Positions 48,088 to 59,930 of a stretch of DNA of 64,000 nucleotides are shown here, in pieces. Origin of the DNA: Phaseolus vulgaris (lineage: Eukaryota > Streptophyta > Magnoliopsida > Fabales > Fabaceae). The stretch covers positions 16,248,359-16,312,358 of the forward strand of contig NC_023754.2 of assembly GCF_000499845.2 (NCBI RefSeq). The letters run 5' to 3'. The notes beneath the pieces are model-generated. The model did not search any database. It was not told the origin of the DNA and saw nothing but the letters and a program-made list of their open reading frames with translations. Both the position numbers and the translations under genes were made by a program. Every line of letters starts with the position of its first letter. Position 1 is the first letter of the stretch.

Positions 48088-48330
48088 ATATAAAAAAAAT
48101 CACTAAATAGAAATTAATTTGAAAGACTAAAAATAATTTAGAATCTAAAAAATTGATAGTTAAAATCGTGGTAGCTAATTAGATATAATTTAGAAACTAT
48201 TTATCAATAATAGAAGCTAATTTAAAAATCAATAATTTTTTAATCTTTAAAATGGTATCTAATTTAATTATTTTAGTAATTAATTTTTTTTCTCTAAAAT
48301 TGATTTCTATATCATGATTTTCTTGTAATG
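48088..48330. mobile_element. foldback MITE, copy 2 (about 243 bp)
   Basis: The left arm from AATATAAAAAAAATCACTAA pairs with the reverse complement of the right end (CATTACAAGAAAATCATGAT...). Mirrored phrases run nearly to the centre (AATTTAGAATCTAAA against TTTAGAAACTA). The block order corresponds to copies 1 and 3. No coding sequence. Confidence 0.6.
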
Positions 48331-49877
48331 AGATATTTAAATTAAATAGAACTTCCTTTTTATTTTGTAGTTTGTGTTGATGAACTCTTCTAGAATAAGA
48401 GTTTTCTTTAAGCTTAATTCACTTGTATTTATTTTAATTAATAATTTTTTTAAAATACAATAAAGACCTTGAATATGATTTATACAATCAACTAGACAAT
48501 AATTATGTTTTAAAAAAATGACATTTTCCTTATATTTGAAGATAAATGAATTTGTTAATTACGAGTTTATCTATCCATGTATTGGATTAGTTTAATACTC
48601 ATGCCGAATGTCCCTACATGTATAAATATCTTTATCTATGAATAATCACATCATTCTATGATATACATTTTAATAGTTAGGCCTAGGTGGGGTCATGTTA
48701 ATTCAATATGTATAAATTTTTAAAAATAACACTTTCTTTTATTTAAATTATGTCTATAATCGACTTATGAAAAATATTATAATTAGTGGGGCATTTGAAC
48801 TTGAATTAAATGAGACAATTATTTAATTAAATCATAAATAAGTCTTTCACGTTTTTGAAAAGTTGGTTCTAGATCTCACCGACCAAAATTGATGTGTTGG
48901 AGAAGGTGAAAATGGAAACAAAATCATTAAATATTAAGGTAGAGTACCCTTTGGTAGGGAGGTCCCACGGGACCTTTGTGATGAAAATCCATTAAAGGAG
49001 GTGAAAAAGAAAGGTCATTTGTTATCCACCACATGTGGCTCAAAAACATCTTCCTGGCCCAACTAATTTCTTTTTACGTTTTTTAATTCATATTCCTAAA
49101 ATCTGTAATTAGTGACCACCATATGTAAATTAAATGTAATTTATTAAAGGTAATATTTCTTTTTAATTAATAATTACCTGTTAAATTATTAACTTATAAC
49201 AGTTTAACAAGATAAGATCTAAACAGGTCAAATTAACCTGTTTTGTCGGTCCAAATAATTTATTTAGTGGTCAAATTTTTAATCATAAAAATATATATAA
49301 CTTAATTTTATTATTGTTAAAATATATAAATAGTGATTGAAAAGTTTAGTTATTTATTAATAATTAAATTAATGATAATTTTTTTTCTAATTTAGTGACT
49401 GAATTTTTAGTAAAATGAGTCATTAACTTAATTATATAAGTTATAATATTAATATGTAAGTGTTATGATAATAAAAAAATTGCTAAATATTAATATGCAG
49501 GTATTATAATAATAAAATCCATATTCTCAATGTATATATATATATATATATATGTGTGTGTATAAAGGAAATTTATTAGCTAATTTTTAATTTAATGATT
49601 TTATGTTACAATAACATTTTTTATTCCATAATTTTCTTTTTTAACGTTATTTTAATTATTAAATTGATATTTCAACGTAATATTAGTTAAAATCAAAATC
49701 CAAATTAATATTATTGATATATAAATTTAATAATTAATTTCAAATTTAATAATTAATTTCAAATTTAATAATTAATTTCAAATTTAATAATTTTAATAGT
49801 GAATAGTTACATTTGTTTATTACATTTTTTATTATATTTTTATTTTAATTAATAATTTGAATAAATATTAAACAATA
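48331..49877. other. AT-rich intergenic stretch
   Basis: No gene is recognisable. A GC-richer patch at 48840-49070 has no sustained frame. A (TA)n/(TG)n microsatellite is at about 49533-49562. Confidence 0.45.
49722..49791. repeat. 19-bp tandem repeat, almost four units
   Basis: AAATTTAATAATTAATTTC repeats head to tail with virtually no variation. It is low-complexity A/T DNA just upstream of the solo LTR. Confidence 0.85.
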
Positions 49878-49882
49878 AATTA

Positions 49883-51488
49883 TGTAATGACCAAAAAAAA
49901 TAGTTTTAGAGTAGATTGGTATAATTAAAATGACACCTGAATATTTTATTATTAAATTTAAAAGAGCATATAAATAGAATTTCAGTTATTCAGGTTTCTT
50001 TTTAAAAGAATTATATCTCTCTAAAAACACCATTTTCTTTTTCTTTGCTTTCTCTCTAGGATTCTAATCTCCTCGCTCATCAATTTGACGATAATACGCC
50101 ATTAGACTCCTAACAACGAAGACTACAAGACTGCTCGATCACAATATCTGATAGAGTAAGTTCATTTTTGTTCCTTTTTCCTCTTTTTCCTTTCCTCTCC
50201 CTTCACTCTAAGATTTTGACCTTCTAGCTTATGAGTTTGACGATTGGAGTTTGCCATTGGACTCCTAGCAGTGAACTCTACAAGATTGTCTGATCAAAAT
50301 CTCAGATAGAGTAAGTTTATTCTTGGCTCATTTTCCTTTGAGTTAGTTTTGATCTGGTTAGGTTTATCTTTAGTTTAAGTTTGCATGTGATGCTTTTATC
50401 TTCAGAAGTAGTATTTGTTAGCTCTCAGGATTCTGGTGGTATAGTTAGATTTTTTATCAGGAATCTGTGGTGCAGGTTAGGCTACCCTTGAGCTTTTTGG
50501 TAGTTTGGAGCTCTTATGCATCAGATAGAAATCATATATATGTGTGTATAGATTAACATAATAGCTAATTGACTCCATGAGAGTGCCTTTATAATGCTAA
50601 ACATGAACTATCAATGTAATATGTATTTTTATAAAATTATGAGTTAAATGAAATTATAAGCTTTGGTGTGATTTTGGATCTTGTGAGATATGAAATATGA
50701 ATTTTAATCCAGACATAGTATTTTCAGGAAAGAAAATACCATGTTAAGATTGTTTAGGATGTCCATTGACTAGGGATTTATGTAGAAGGAGATATCTTGA
50801 CTCTCCTGAGATAATGGAATCATATAGATGAAGTGATTCAGGTGGTGAGAGTTAAAGGATGTCCATATGAATGGGTAAGTTGTTTGAAAAATAACTAACT
50901 TGACCTGTTATATGATTTAACCCTTTCATACTAGGAGAGATGATATTGAGATTATTTATGCACATAGATGTGTGGATTTCACAGTTAGATAGTAAGACAA
51001 GTGCAAATCTCTGAGTCTAAGTCAATGCACGAGTCTTTCAAAAGTAAAGTCAAGTGTCTATGTGTTGTGAGTCGATAGACGTCTGACATGTGAAAGATGA
51101 ATTTATGAATTTTAATAGACACTTGATGGTTTGAGAAATTGTATGAGACTTGATGAATTATGTTTATTAATTTGAAATTGAAATTATATAGAAATATTTA
51201 TATAGCTATTTTACCATGTTCTTTGTTTGTGTTTGTTTCTTTATCTGTGATGATTGTGTTTTACACGTGAGCAGATGAGGTTGCAGGTAATGGAACTCCT
51301 TAGTGAACAACTGGAGGATGAAATAACTATCATTTACTTTGTTTTGTTTTGAAAACTTTTGGTGTATATATTAAAATCCCTATAAAAATGATATTTTTTT
51401 AGATAATTGTACATATTCATATGTTAATTAAATATTACTTGTTTTACTTTTATTTTATTATATATGGGTAAAAATCAGGGAGGTTACA
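49883..51488 (+). mobile_element. intact solo LTR, family L1 (1606 bp)
   Basis: It begins TGTAATGACC and ends GGGAGGTTACA, flanked by a perfect 5-bp duplication AATTA (49878-49882 and 51489-51493). The orientation is deduced from a TATA-like CATATAAATAG (about 49967-49977) and a 3' part conserved among three copies. Inside, a module of about 100 bp ending GATAGAGTAAGTT is present twice (about 50059-50165 and 50212-50316). The decayed copy at 3183-5112 also has two, so the duplication is old. No coding region remains. Solo LTRs arise by recombination between the two LTRs of one element. The parent family is probably gypsy because of the LTR length. Confidence 0.82.
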
Positions 51489-51493
51489 AATTA

Positions 51494-53368
51494 CACTTTG
51501 TTTATATTATTAGTAAATATTTTATTTTATTCTATTTAAATTATATATGTTATATTATTTATATTTACCCAATTTTATTATGACTTGAGTTCATAATATA
51601 GATCTAAAAATAAAAATATAATAGATCATATTGTTATTAATAGTCTTTGCAGTTAATATAATTAATTTAATTTTAAAATATAAAATTAAATATAACAAAA
51701 TAAAAATAAGGTGGGGGAAGGGGCTTTACGGGTCTGACTGAAGTAGTTTCATAATTTATTTAAAAAATGTATTGTTAATTTTTTTCTTCTATTTTTTTCA
51801 ATTATATTGATTTTTATATATTTTTGGAACTTAGTTCATTTCCACTGCTAAGGGAACATAATTCTGATGTTGAGTTTAAGGTTTAGGTCTCATTAGTTGT
51901 TTTTTTTTTGTACTTTAAACTTGAAATTAATTTGTTTCATACCATAAGAAAATTTCATGGCAAGATACATTTCTTTTGTAAAAAGAAATAAAGAAAACTT
52001 TGTAATTAAAATTTAAGTGATGATGTTTTATTTTTTAGGGGTTGCAACTATATAGAAATTTGAAAGTTGATCTAATAATTGATATAATTTATTTTTGTGT
52101 TCTCTTTTTATAATTTGGTCAAATTTCTCATATTTACCTGTTGTTGATTTTGATGTTGTTTAAGTTGATATTAAATTTTTACTTTGTATTAATGTTACAC
52201 TATAAGAATATATTATTTTAACTTTTATTGATATTAAATATCTAATCTTATGATTTTATTATTTATATATTTAGTAAATTTTGAATAACATATTATTATT
52301 ATTATTATATTTTAATTTAAAAGATAAAAAGAAATAATTTTTAATTAAAAAATTTAAATTATAAATTATAAATCAATCCAAATCAAAGTACGTTAATTGG
52401 TTTAATTTGGTTGAGATTCTTTTTTCTTTCAAATAAAACAAATATTATATATTTTTTATGATTGATTTAGATCTATTTTTAATGAAAAATCAAACCAAAT
52501 TGCATTGCAATGATCTTATCTTTTGCTTTCTCTTTTCTGTTTTTCTTTTCTTTTAAAATATGATTCTAAAAGATGAAAACCACTATATATCACATTCATT
52601 AAAAAATTAGTAATTAAATTTTATTAAAATATTAGTATATTTTATTTTATTTTCTTAGCAAAGAGTTAAATTGCGATTAAAATATTATTGATTACTATTA
52701 ACTAATATCAATATTTTAACATATATACGTGTGTGTATAAAGTAATAAATAATGAATAGTTATTCAGATTTATTAATTTTTAATGTAACTGTAATAGTTT
52801 ATAGTAATTAATAATTAATATTACAAATTTAATTATTAAATACTATAATTAATATTATAAAGTAATAATTAATTAGATTTATTATTTTTTAATATAACTG
52901 TGATCATTAATAGTAATTAATAGTTAATATTGCAAGCTTTAATTTATAATTTAATATTGAGTACTACTTTTTTTTTAAAATCTCATTAATACAAACTTTG
53001 TTTTTATTTCCAATAAAATTTGAAGGAGATATCAACAGAATAAGACAAAGTCTTGCATCTGAAATACCCTTCTCCCCAATATTTTTTAAAATAAATAAAT
53101 GTAAGTATTTCTATAATTTTTTTTTGCACATGTAGCATTTTCCAGTTAGACAGGAGCATAGTCTTCCCTCCTATATTCTTAACCAGATAAAAATATTATT
53201 TTAATAAATTTTCATCACAAATTACAAAAAAAAATTAATAAAAAAACTAACAATATAATAATTAAATTATATTTTATTACTTTTATTATAATTACTAATT
53301 TTCAAAGTACATTATTAGCTTGTAATTAATTATATATGTTTATTATTATGTCTTTAAAACGATTAGTT

Positions 53369-53410
<42 letters not shown>

Positions 53411-54235
53411 TCTATTCATCTCGATTCTTTAGTATTGTGAAACTATTGAAAGTCTGAAATAATATCCATTATTCAATCATTTGAACTATGTTATAAAGAA
53501 TATTAATAAAATTTTATGAAATGCTTTCACAGCATTCAATTAATATATTGGAGTAATATGAATGTTCTTAAAAGATTTTCTACTCTCTTTTTTAGTGTAA
53601 AATGATCCAATAATCCAAATTTGGAACAACTGCTTAGAAAACTTGTAGATTTGTTTTTTTTTATTAAGTTAATATGTAAAATTATGATACAATGTTTGGA
53701 CCAATATATTTCACAATTATAAAGTTTTATTAAGAAACACAACATTTTGTAAGTCCCTATTCAGATTTTATAATTGTTAATAAATTTTAATTGACAATTA
53801 CGAATAAAAATAGTAAAATTTACATGTATTAAGTATGATTTGAAATATTAAGAAGTGGAGTATACCATTTAAAATATAAATTTCATGTAAAATTAAAATT
53901 TTAATTTATATGGTGGTGCATATTTAAAATCATGGGGGTGCAGAACGTAACACCCCTTAAATTGTAACCAAAATGACTATTAGGCCCATCTTAAAAGAAG
54001 AAGATGCCCAAGTGACCATTGTAACGGAAGACTAGAATCCTATGTTAGCTAAAGAATTTACACACTAACTAGGTTCACGATAAACACAATGAAATGAGAG
54101 ATTTAAATACTTGCTTTTGAATTATAATAAAGTTTAATTTCAGTTAATGCATCAAAGTTATTACAACACATAATGAAAAGTTACTCATAGTCTAAACACA
54201 TAATGTTTCCATCTTTAGTTATATTAATAAATATA
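51494..54235. other. AT-rich intergenic stretch
   Basis: No gene or clear element seen over 2.7 kb. A perfect (AT)n microsatellite is at 53372-53406, and A/T-rich phrases recur around 52800-52940 (duplicated TAATTAATAGTTAATATT-like text). Confidence 0.5.
53372..53406. repeat. (AT)n microsatellite
   Basis: About 17 uninterrupted AT dinucleotides. Confidence 0.95.
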
Positions 54236-54417
54236 ATATACTATAAAAAAATCATTAAATAGTAAATAATTTATCGGTAAAAAAATATTTAGTTATTATA
54301 CTGAATAAATAAAATATTATTTATAAATTAAAAAATTATTGATGTTTAAAATAGTTTTTATTAATAACAAAAGTTTATAAAATAGTTTCTATCTAATATT
54401 AGTTATCAAGATTGAAC

Positions 54418-54640
54418 TGTAGGAACTAAAATGAAATAACACGTAAAATTGGAAGGGAATTGAATTCACTACCAATTGAAATGAACATTAGGCATTTTAT
54501 AGCCTTTTATACAGAAAAACCACTTTTCATGACAAGTTACAAGGAAATTCAAAAGCAACTAATCCTAGAAAATAGGGAACCCATAAGACTAGGGATTTAT
54601 TGAGAACGTGAATAAAATAAATAACTAATTTTGACTATCA
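54418..54640 (-). repeat. copia 3' LTR, 223 bp
   Basis: It runs on the + strand from TGTAGGAAC to ACTATCA, with TG...CA ends, and is highly similar to 56197-56435. The right copy has an extra CATGTACTGAAGCAAAA segment. A polypurine tract (TTAAGGAGGGA on the minus strand, 54641-54651) adjoins it. Confidence 0.88.
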
Positions 54641-54659
54641 TTCCCTCCTTAAGCTAATG

Positions 54660-55957
54660 CATCTTCATTGAGCTTAAATTTCAGCTGCATCAATTACTCC
54701 AAGCATTCCACGGAGCTTCACAAATTGCTCCAATTTGAGAGGCTTTGTCATTATGTCAGCAATCTGTTCTTCAGAGCTACAAAAACTTAGCTTCACAGCT
54801 CCGTCATTTACCAAGTCTCGGAGAAAATGAAATCTTACTCTAATGTGCTTGCTTCGTCCATGAAAGACAGCTGAATTGTAGAGTTGTTGTCACAATTAAT
54901 TTTCGTGCTTCCTTTTTCTTCAATTCCAAGTTGCTCCAATATTCTCCTAAGCCAAATACATTGACAAGCACAAAGTGCAACAACAATGTATTCAGCTTTT
55001 GTAGTTGATAGGCTCACTACTGGTTGCTTTTTCGAAGCCCATGAAATTGCTCCGGACCCCATAATGAAAGCAAAACCTGATGTGCTCTTCCTGACTTTGG
55101 ATTTGCCATGAACCTACTAATCAAGCTTACTCCATACATTAGATCTGGTCGAGTGGCTGTGAGGTACATGAGACTTCCAACTGCTTGTTTAAACACGGTG
55201 GTATCTATTCCATCTCCTGCCTCATCTTTTGATAGTCTTGTTCCGGGAATGATAGGATTCTTCACGGAATTGCTGCTCCCCATGCCGAATCTTTCTAGGA
55301 TTTCTCGAGCATATCTTCTTTGGCAAATAAATATTCCAGCTTCATTCTGTAAAACTTCAATTCCCAAAAAGTATCTCATCATTCCCAAGTCAGACATATC
55401 AAATTCTCTCATCATTGAGCTTTTGAATTTATCACACATACTCTTATTGCCTCCAGTAAAGATGAGATCATCTACATAAAGACTAACAATAAGTATGTTA
55501 CCTCCTTCTTTCTTGGTAAATAAGGTGTGTTCACTGGAACATTTTTCAAACCCTTCACGTATAAAATAAGCTTCTATTTTGCTGTACCAAGCCCTTGGCG
55601 CCTGTTTAAGGCCATACAATGCCTTCTTCAATCGGTAAACCTTGTCTTCTTTTCCCTTTTTGATAAACCATTATGGTTGTTCAATAAAAACCTCTTCTTC
55701 AAGTTTTCCATGAAGGAATGCACTCTTTGAAATATTTCACATTCATATTGAGCTGCAAGTGCAAGAATTAGACGTGTTGTATCAAGTTTGGCCACTAGTG
55801 CAAAAACTTCCATGTAATCGATTCCATATCGTTGTGCATATCCTTTTGCCACCAGTCTTGCTTTGGGCTTTTCTACCTCTCCACTTTCGTTGAGTTTGGT
55901 TTTGAAAACCCACTTAACTCTAATTGGCTTGACTCCTTTCGGTAGATTCGTTAGCTC
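54660..55957 (-). pseudogene. copia RT-RNase H remnant
   Basis: Starting near 55957 on the minus strand: [20 protein letters not shown], then [17 protein letters not shown] (RT N-terminal part), a frame break near 55640, then KKALYGLKQAPRAWYS and the catalytic YVDD in VSLYVDDLIFTGG. RRYAREILERFGM and VGSLMYLTATRPDLMYGVSL end at 'FMANPK'. About 80 residues of the RT-RNase H connection are then deleted, and RNase H resumes with GSGAISWASKKQPVVSLSTT (54835-55062). A frame-shifted tail is visible to about 54660. There are at least three frame breaks and one in-frame deletion. Relation to the other copia elements here is only at superfamily level. Confidence 0.88.
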
Positions 55958-56142
55958 CTTATGGGTTCCCTATTTTCTAGGATTAGTTGCTTGTGAATTT
56001 CCTTGTAACTTGCCATGAAAAGTGGTTTTTCTGTTTTGCTTCAGTACGTGTAAAAGACTATAAAATGCCTAATGTTCATTTCAATTGGTAGTGAATTCAA
56101 TTCCCTTCCAATTTTACTTGTTATTTCATTTTAGTTCCTACA
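55958..56142 (+). repeat. inverted partial copy of the copia LTR (185 bp)
   Basis: Its reverse complement matches the right LTR from TGTAGGAAC through AATAGGGAACCCATAAG with few differences. It then stops abruptly and pol sequence begins. With the adjoining + strand PBS (TGGTATCAGAG at 56145) and the mirror-image PBS and LTR to the right, it forms a near-perfect palindrome of about 2 x 200 bp around a 28-bp centre (56156-56183). Confidence 0.9.
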
Positions 56143-56196
56143 TTTGGTATCAGAGCTCTACAAAGGGCCTGATTCGGAGTGAACTCTGATACCAAA

Positions 56197-56435
56197 TGTA
56201 GGAACTAAAATGAAATAACACGTAAAATTGGAAGGGAATTGAATTCACTACCAATTGAAATGAACATTAGGCATTTTATAGCCTTTTACATGTACTGAAG
56301 CAAAACAGAAAAAACCACTTTTCATGGCAAGTTACAAAGAAATTCAAAAGCAACTAATCCTAGAAAATAGGGAACCCATAAGACTAGGAATTTATTGAGA
56401 ACATGAATAAAATAAATAACTAATTTTGAATATCA
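56197..56435 (-). repeat. copia 5' LTR, 239 bp
   Basis: It is the partner of 54418-54640. The PBS at 56184-56194 lies just inside it. Confidence 0.88.
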
Positions 56436-56705
56436 TTAACTACTAATTACTTTAGATTATAAATTAGTCACTAATTCAATTAAAGATTAATTTAGAATCT
56501 AGTTAGTAGCTAAAACTTTAGTAACTAATATTAAATATCAATTTAAAAGCTACTTTGTAATTTTTTTATTAATAATAGAAACTACTTTAGATACCAATAA
56601 TTTTTTAATTTATAAAATATTATCTAACTTAGTCAATATAATGATTAATTATTTTTTATCTTTAAATTAATTATTATTTAATAATTTTTTTAGTGGTATA
56701 TTGTG

Positions 56706-57639
56706 TTCACACTAATAATCTAATTAGGTTTATATATAATATTATTTATACAAATGTTACAAATATTTAGAGATCCTCAGCCACTTACTATCAAAAGGAC
56801 AAAAGTGATGTATCACTAATAAAAATGAAAAATTATAGAACTTATAAATATTTAGAACATTTCGTATTTCTTTTCAAATATTGTAACAACTACCATTTTT
56901 ATTCAAGGATATATAATAAGTTTTTTTTTTATGTGTGTGGAACTATAACTATGCGCATACAAAAATTAAATGAAATTTTATGTTTTAGATAAACATCCTC
57001 TAAATACAAGAAGCAGATATTGCTTTAATTGATGTGGAAAATGTTAAAATTAATGACTCTCAACATCGATTATGCTTTAACCTATATAGAATGTTTTCAA
57101 ACATCAAACATAATAAGAGAAAAAAAATACTACTTTCAACATCAATTACAAGAAGAAGTAATATAAAAAGTAATTTCAATTACTAAATCAATGTCGAAAT
57201 TTTACACTTTCAATTATTTCCTATTTAACATCAATTCTACAATCCATGTTAAGTTCCGAAAGCTGTTAACTAAATTTTCAGTAATAATAATCTTTTAAAT
57301 AGTTTCTCTTAGTTCAAATTTAAAGAAAATATTTTCTAAACAATGTTAAAAGAGAATATTATTAACATTTTTCTTCTTATTGTTGATACTATTATTTTTT
57401 TGGTGAAAAAGAATGGTTTTAGTTCGAGCACTTTGAAAAAGTCACAGTTTTCACTAACTTCTTCTAACTTTCTCTGATTAATTTAGAACTCAAGCCATAG
57501 CTTGTAACTGAATGGTTGGTTGAGAAACAGGAAGTAGTTAAAGTTACAGACATGGGCCAAAAAAGTTGGTCCTACTGAAATTTTAAAATCTGGACACAAG
57601 GTTTTTGCCACCCATGCATATGAAGAGAAACACTAATAT
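56706..57639. other. AT-rich stretch with recurring CAACATCAATT motifs
   Basis: No gene. Between 57010 and 57260, phrases such as TCAACATCGATT, TTCAACATCAATTAC, TTAACATCAATTCT and TTGATGTGGAAA repeat in both orientations, as in subterminal regions of DNA transposons. I find no terminus. Confidence 0.35.
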
Positions 57640-57769
57640 AAAATTTTATTTATTATCTTTTCTAAATAAAAGAAAAATGAAATGGACTTAAGATCTAAGA
57701 TTAAAAAAAAACCTCAAAAGTGTAATATTCACCTTCAAATTGGAGAGGATGTATTTGTCAGTCCAAATT

Positions 57770-57960
57770 TATTGACATACCTGGCATCATTAAGAACTTT
57801 AGTGAATATGTATAAAAAGTAAAAATGTTGTTTTGTAATATTTCTTTTAAAACATGACAATCTATATTAATATGCTTTGTTCTATGAAAATTTGGATTTT
57901 ATGTAATGTATATCATGACTTGGTTATTACAATAAAGATCGACGATGATAGTAGGAATTT
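57770..57960 (-). pseudogene. copia RNase H relic
   Basis: Reading the minus strand across stops, one follows the order 'D..NNQV.IYITSNP.FH.TKHI.IDCH' typical of the copia RNase H end. It has four or more stops in 60 codons, so it is very old. Confidence 0.5.
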
Positions 57961-57999
57961 ATAGATTATAGAAGATAAGACAACCATTAAATTTCACAA

Positions 58000-59330
58000 A
58001 CAATGGTTGTAAGGACACAAAACTCTACTTTTGAAGAGGAGTGTGACACAATACTATGTTTCTGTTTTACTTCCATGATATCAAGGAATCTTTGAAATAT
58101 AAAAGCCAATGATAAAATGTCAAGTGTTTTGGTATGTGATATGAGTTGGATTGACACTAGACAAAAAACAACACATTAAGGAGGCTTAAGGACAATTCAA
58201 TGGAGGACAATACCATTCAAATGAAGAGTCAAACTCATAAGAATCATGAGTGCCATGTCCTTACACACAAATATAGGGTGGAATTGGAAATGAAAGCAAG
58301 AACAACACATGAACACAAATAGAAACACAATTAAAACATAGAATTAGCTTAAACTGAACAAAATTTAACAAGGAATGAATTCTACCGATTGAAATCAACA
58401 ATGGAACAAACTGCACCGAATAGAATCTAAGAACAACACATAGGAACAAGAATAAATGGTGGAAATTGAAGAACAAAGTAAAGGAAACTAAGTTACCGAT
58501 TGGAAATTGCTAGAACATGGAAATGGATATGAAAGGAGAAAGAACTTAATTGGATGAAGCTCGGATGAGATGGAGTTGGAGAGGAACACGCCACTTGGTG
58601 GTGAAAGCTCCAAGATGAGTGTGTGATTGCTGCCACTTGTAGTCCTCCAAAAGCACACAAGATAAGACTAGAAAGGAGATCAAATCTCACAAAGCTATCT
58701 CTCAAATTGAGTAGAGTTTCTTTACTTAAAATTCAACTTTCAACTTGTGTTTACAATGAGCAAGCACCTCTATGTATAGTCTTAGAGGTGCTGAAATGAA
58801 AAGCTAATCAAATTCAGAATTCCCTTCCAAATGCACATGAAATTTGACGCCTAGCTAGTCATGAGTAAGGTGTGACCAATTTCCTTATTTTAGCACCTCC
58901 TATAATACTCCTACACCATCCCCCTAAGTCACATGGACAATGTGACTTTATTTTGTATGTTCACACTCTTTATTTAATATCCACACCTCCTAAACTATAC
59001 AAGAGTAATTACAAGAAGAGTCATCAAATGATGCTTTTGACCCAATGCTCTAGCCATGCTCCTGGTGATTCTTTGGGCTTAGGCCCCCTCTTGGGCTTGG
59101 GTTTCATGGGCTTGGGCTTCCTCTACTTGATTTCCATCCGTATGTAATCCAATCAGAATCACTAAAATCTTGAAGTTGTAGATTGGACCCAAAAGAAAAT
59201 AAAATTCCTTATGATGGTGCAATTTTTATATACATCAGAATGTGATGAGCATCTTTATGGTGTTGAACTCAAGGAGATTGTGTGAATCGACTTAAGAGAT
59301 GAACAACAAAACATATGTTTTTGTGTTGGT
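58000..59330. repeat. unclassified non-coding repeat block
   Basis: This is GC-richer than its flanks. It includes a perfect 9-bp-stem hairpin (GCACCTCTA..TAGAGGTGC, 58764-58791) and a 'GGGCTTGGG'-type repeat (59080-59125: GGGCTTAGG, GGGCTTGGGTTTCATGGGC, TTGGGCTTCC) common in plant LTRs. No reading frame is convincing. It is probably a non-coding LTR element or fragment nested in the copia remnant. Confidence 0.35.
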
Positions 59331-59356
59331 GAAGTAGAGAAGTCGTCCAATAAACC

Positions 59357-59650
59357 TTATATGCATATTTGGTTCATGGGTAGAAGTGTTTTATTAAAAA
59401 AATATGCTTTGACTTCTTCATAAGGGGTGTAGGATGGTTTTGCAGTAAGCATTCCAGTATTTTTTGGTCCAGTGATTTCTCCATTGATGAATTTTAGTTT
59501 ATTTTTAAATAAGAGTGCTCTTCTACTCCAAGAATGATAGTTCGTATCATTTAAAGGAGGGCTAACAAGAATCATTCTTGAGTTTTCTCCCAAATGAAGA
59601 TAAAATGAACTTGATGGATTTTTTAAGAGATCCATGTCACTGTAATTCAT
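59357..59650 (-). pseudogene. copia gag N-terminal fragment
   Basis: The 97-codon frame opens with ATG close behind the PBS. It contains the gag phrase SSFYLHLGENSRMILVSPPL, NDTNYHSWSR and KNKLKFINGEI, a copia gag-like start. The same family phrase occurs at about 13960-14010 (YYLHLGENPGTVL), so this and the + strand deleted element belong to related copia families. It ends abruptly at the unclassified block. Confidence 0.72.
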
Positions 59651-59930
59651 ACTGAAAAAAAAAAGGAAGAAGCTTAGGGAAGAGAACGAGTTGACCTACT
59701 CTCATACCATATTGTCACCCATGGATAAATAAAAATGAAAACAAGATAACAAGATGAAGAAGATGATGAACAAAAATAGAATAACATAAAATTTTATTAT
59801 CTATATTACAGAGAAAACAAAGCAAAAAGGGAGATAAATACCTAACATAAAATCACATGTGACCAAAAATATTAAAATGGGCTTAAGGCCCAAGATACAC
59901 AAAAACCCAAAATTGTAAAAAAGGTCATTA

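Larger units (their letters stand above)
54418..56435 (-). mobile_element. deleted Ty1/copia element with inverted LTR-PBS junction
   Basis: Minus-strand order: 5' LTR (56435-56197), PBS TGGTATCAGAG (56194-56184), then immediately an inverted PBS (56145-56155) and an inverted partial LTR (56142-55958), then the 3' half of pol (about 55957-54660), PPT and 3' LTR. Gag, protease, integrase and the start of RT are missing. The flanks TGAAC and TTAAC differ by one base. The related MITE copies support TTAAC as the original target, so the left copy has one substitution. Confidence 0.82.
54236..56705. mobile_element. foldback MITE copy 3, split by a copia insertion
   Basis: The left part 54236-54417 (ATATACTATAAAAAAATCAT...) and right part 56436-56705 (..ATTTAATAATTTTTTTAGTG) together give the same block order as copy 1 (GTTATCAAGATT, then TTAACTACTAATTACTTTAG, then AATTTATAAAATATTATCTAAC). 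The two outer ends are inverted repeats of each other. Between the parts stands the copia element 54418-56435. Confidence 0.65.
57640..59930 (-). mobile_element. Ty1/copia remnant interrupted by an unclassified repeat
   Basis: Minus-strand order: an LTR at about 59930-59710, a PBS-like TGGTATGAGAG (59701-59711), gag start (59650-59357), an unrelated block (about 59330-58000), an RNase H relic (57960-57770), a polypurine-like CTCTCCAATTTGAAGG (57730-57745) and the start of a second LTR (57725-57640). The LTR pieces share a phrase like CTTAAG(C/T)CCATTT. The whole central pol is missing. Confidence 0.6.

Noticed and set aside
54418..56435. Reading the right part as two separate copia elements in opposite orientation
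   Set aside because: The inverted LTR copy is partial, shares the breakpoint with the pol sequence and lacks its own internal region. One 5-bp duplication around the whole unit fits a single rearranged element.
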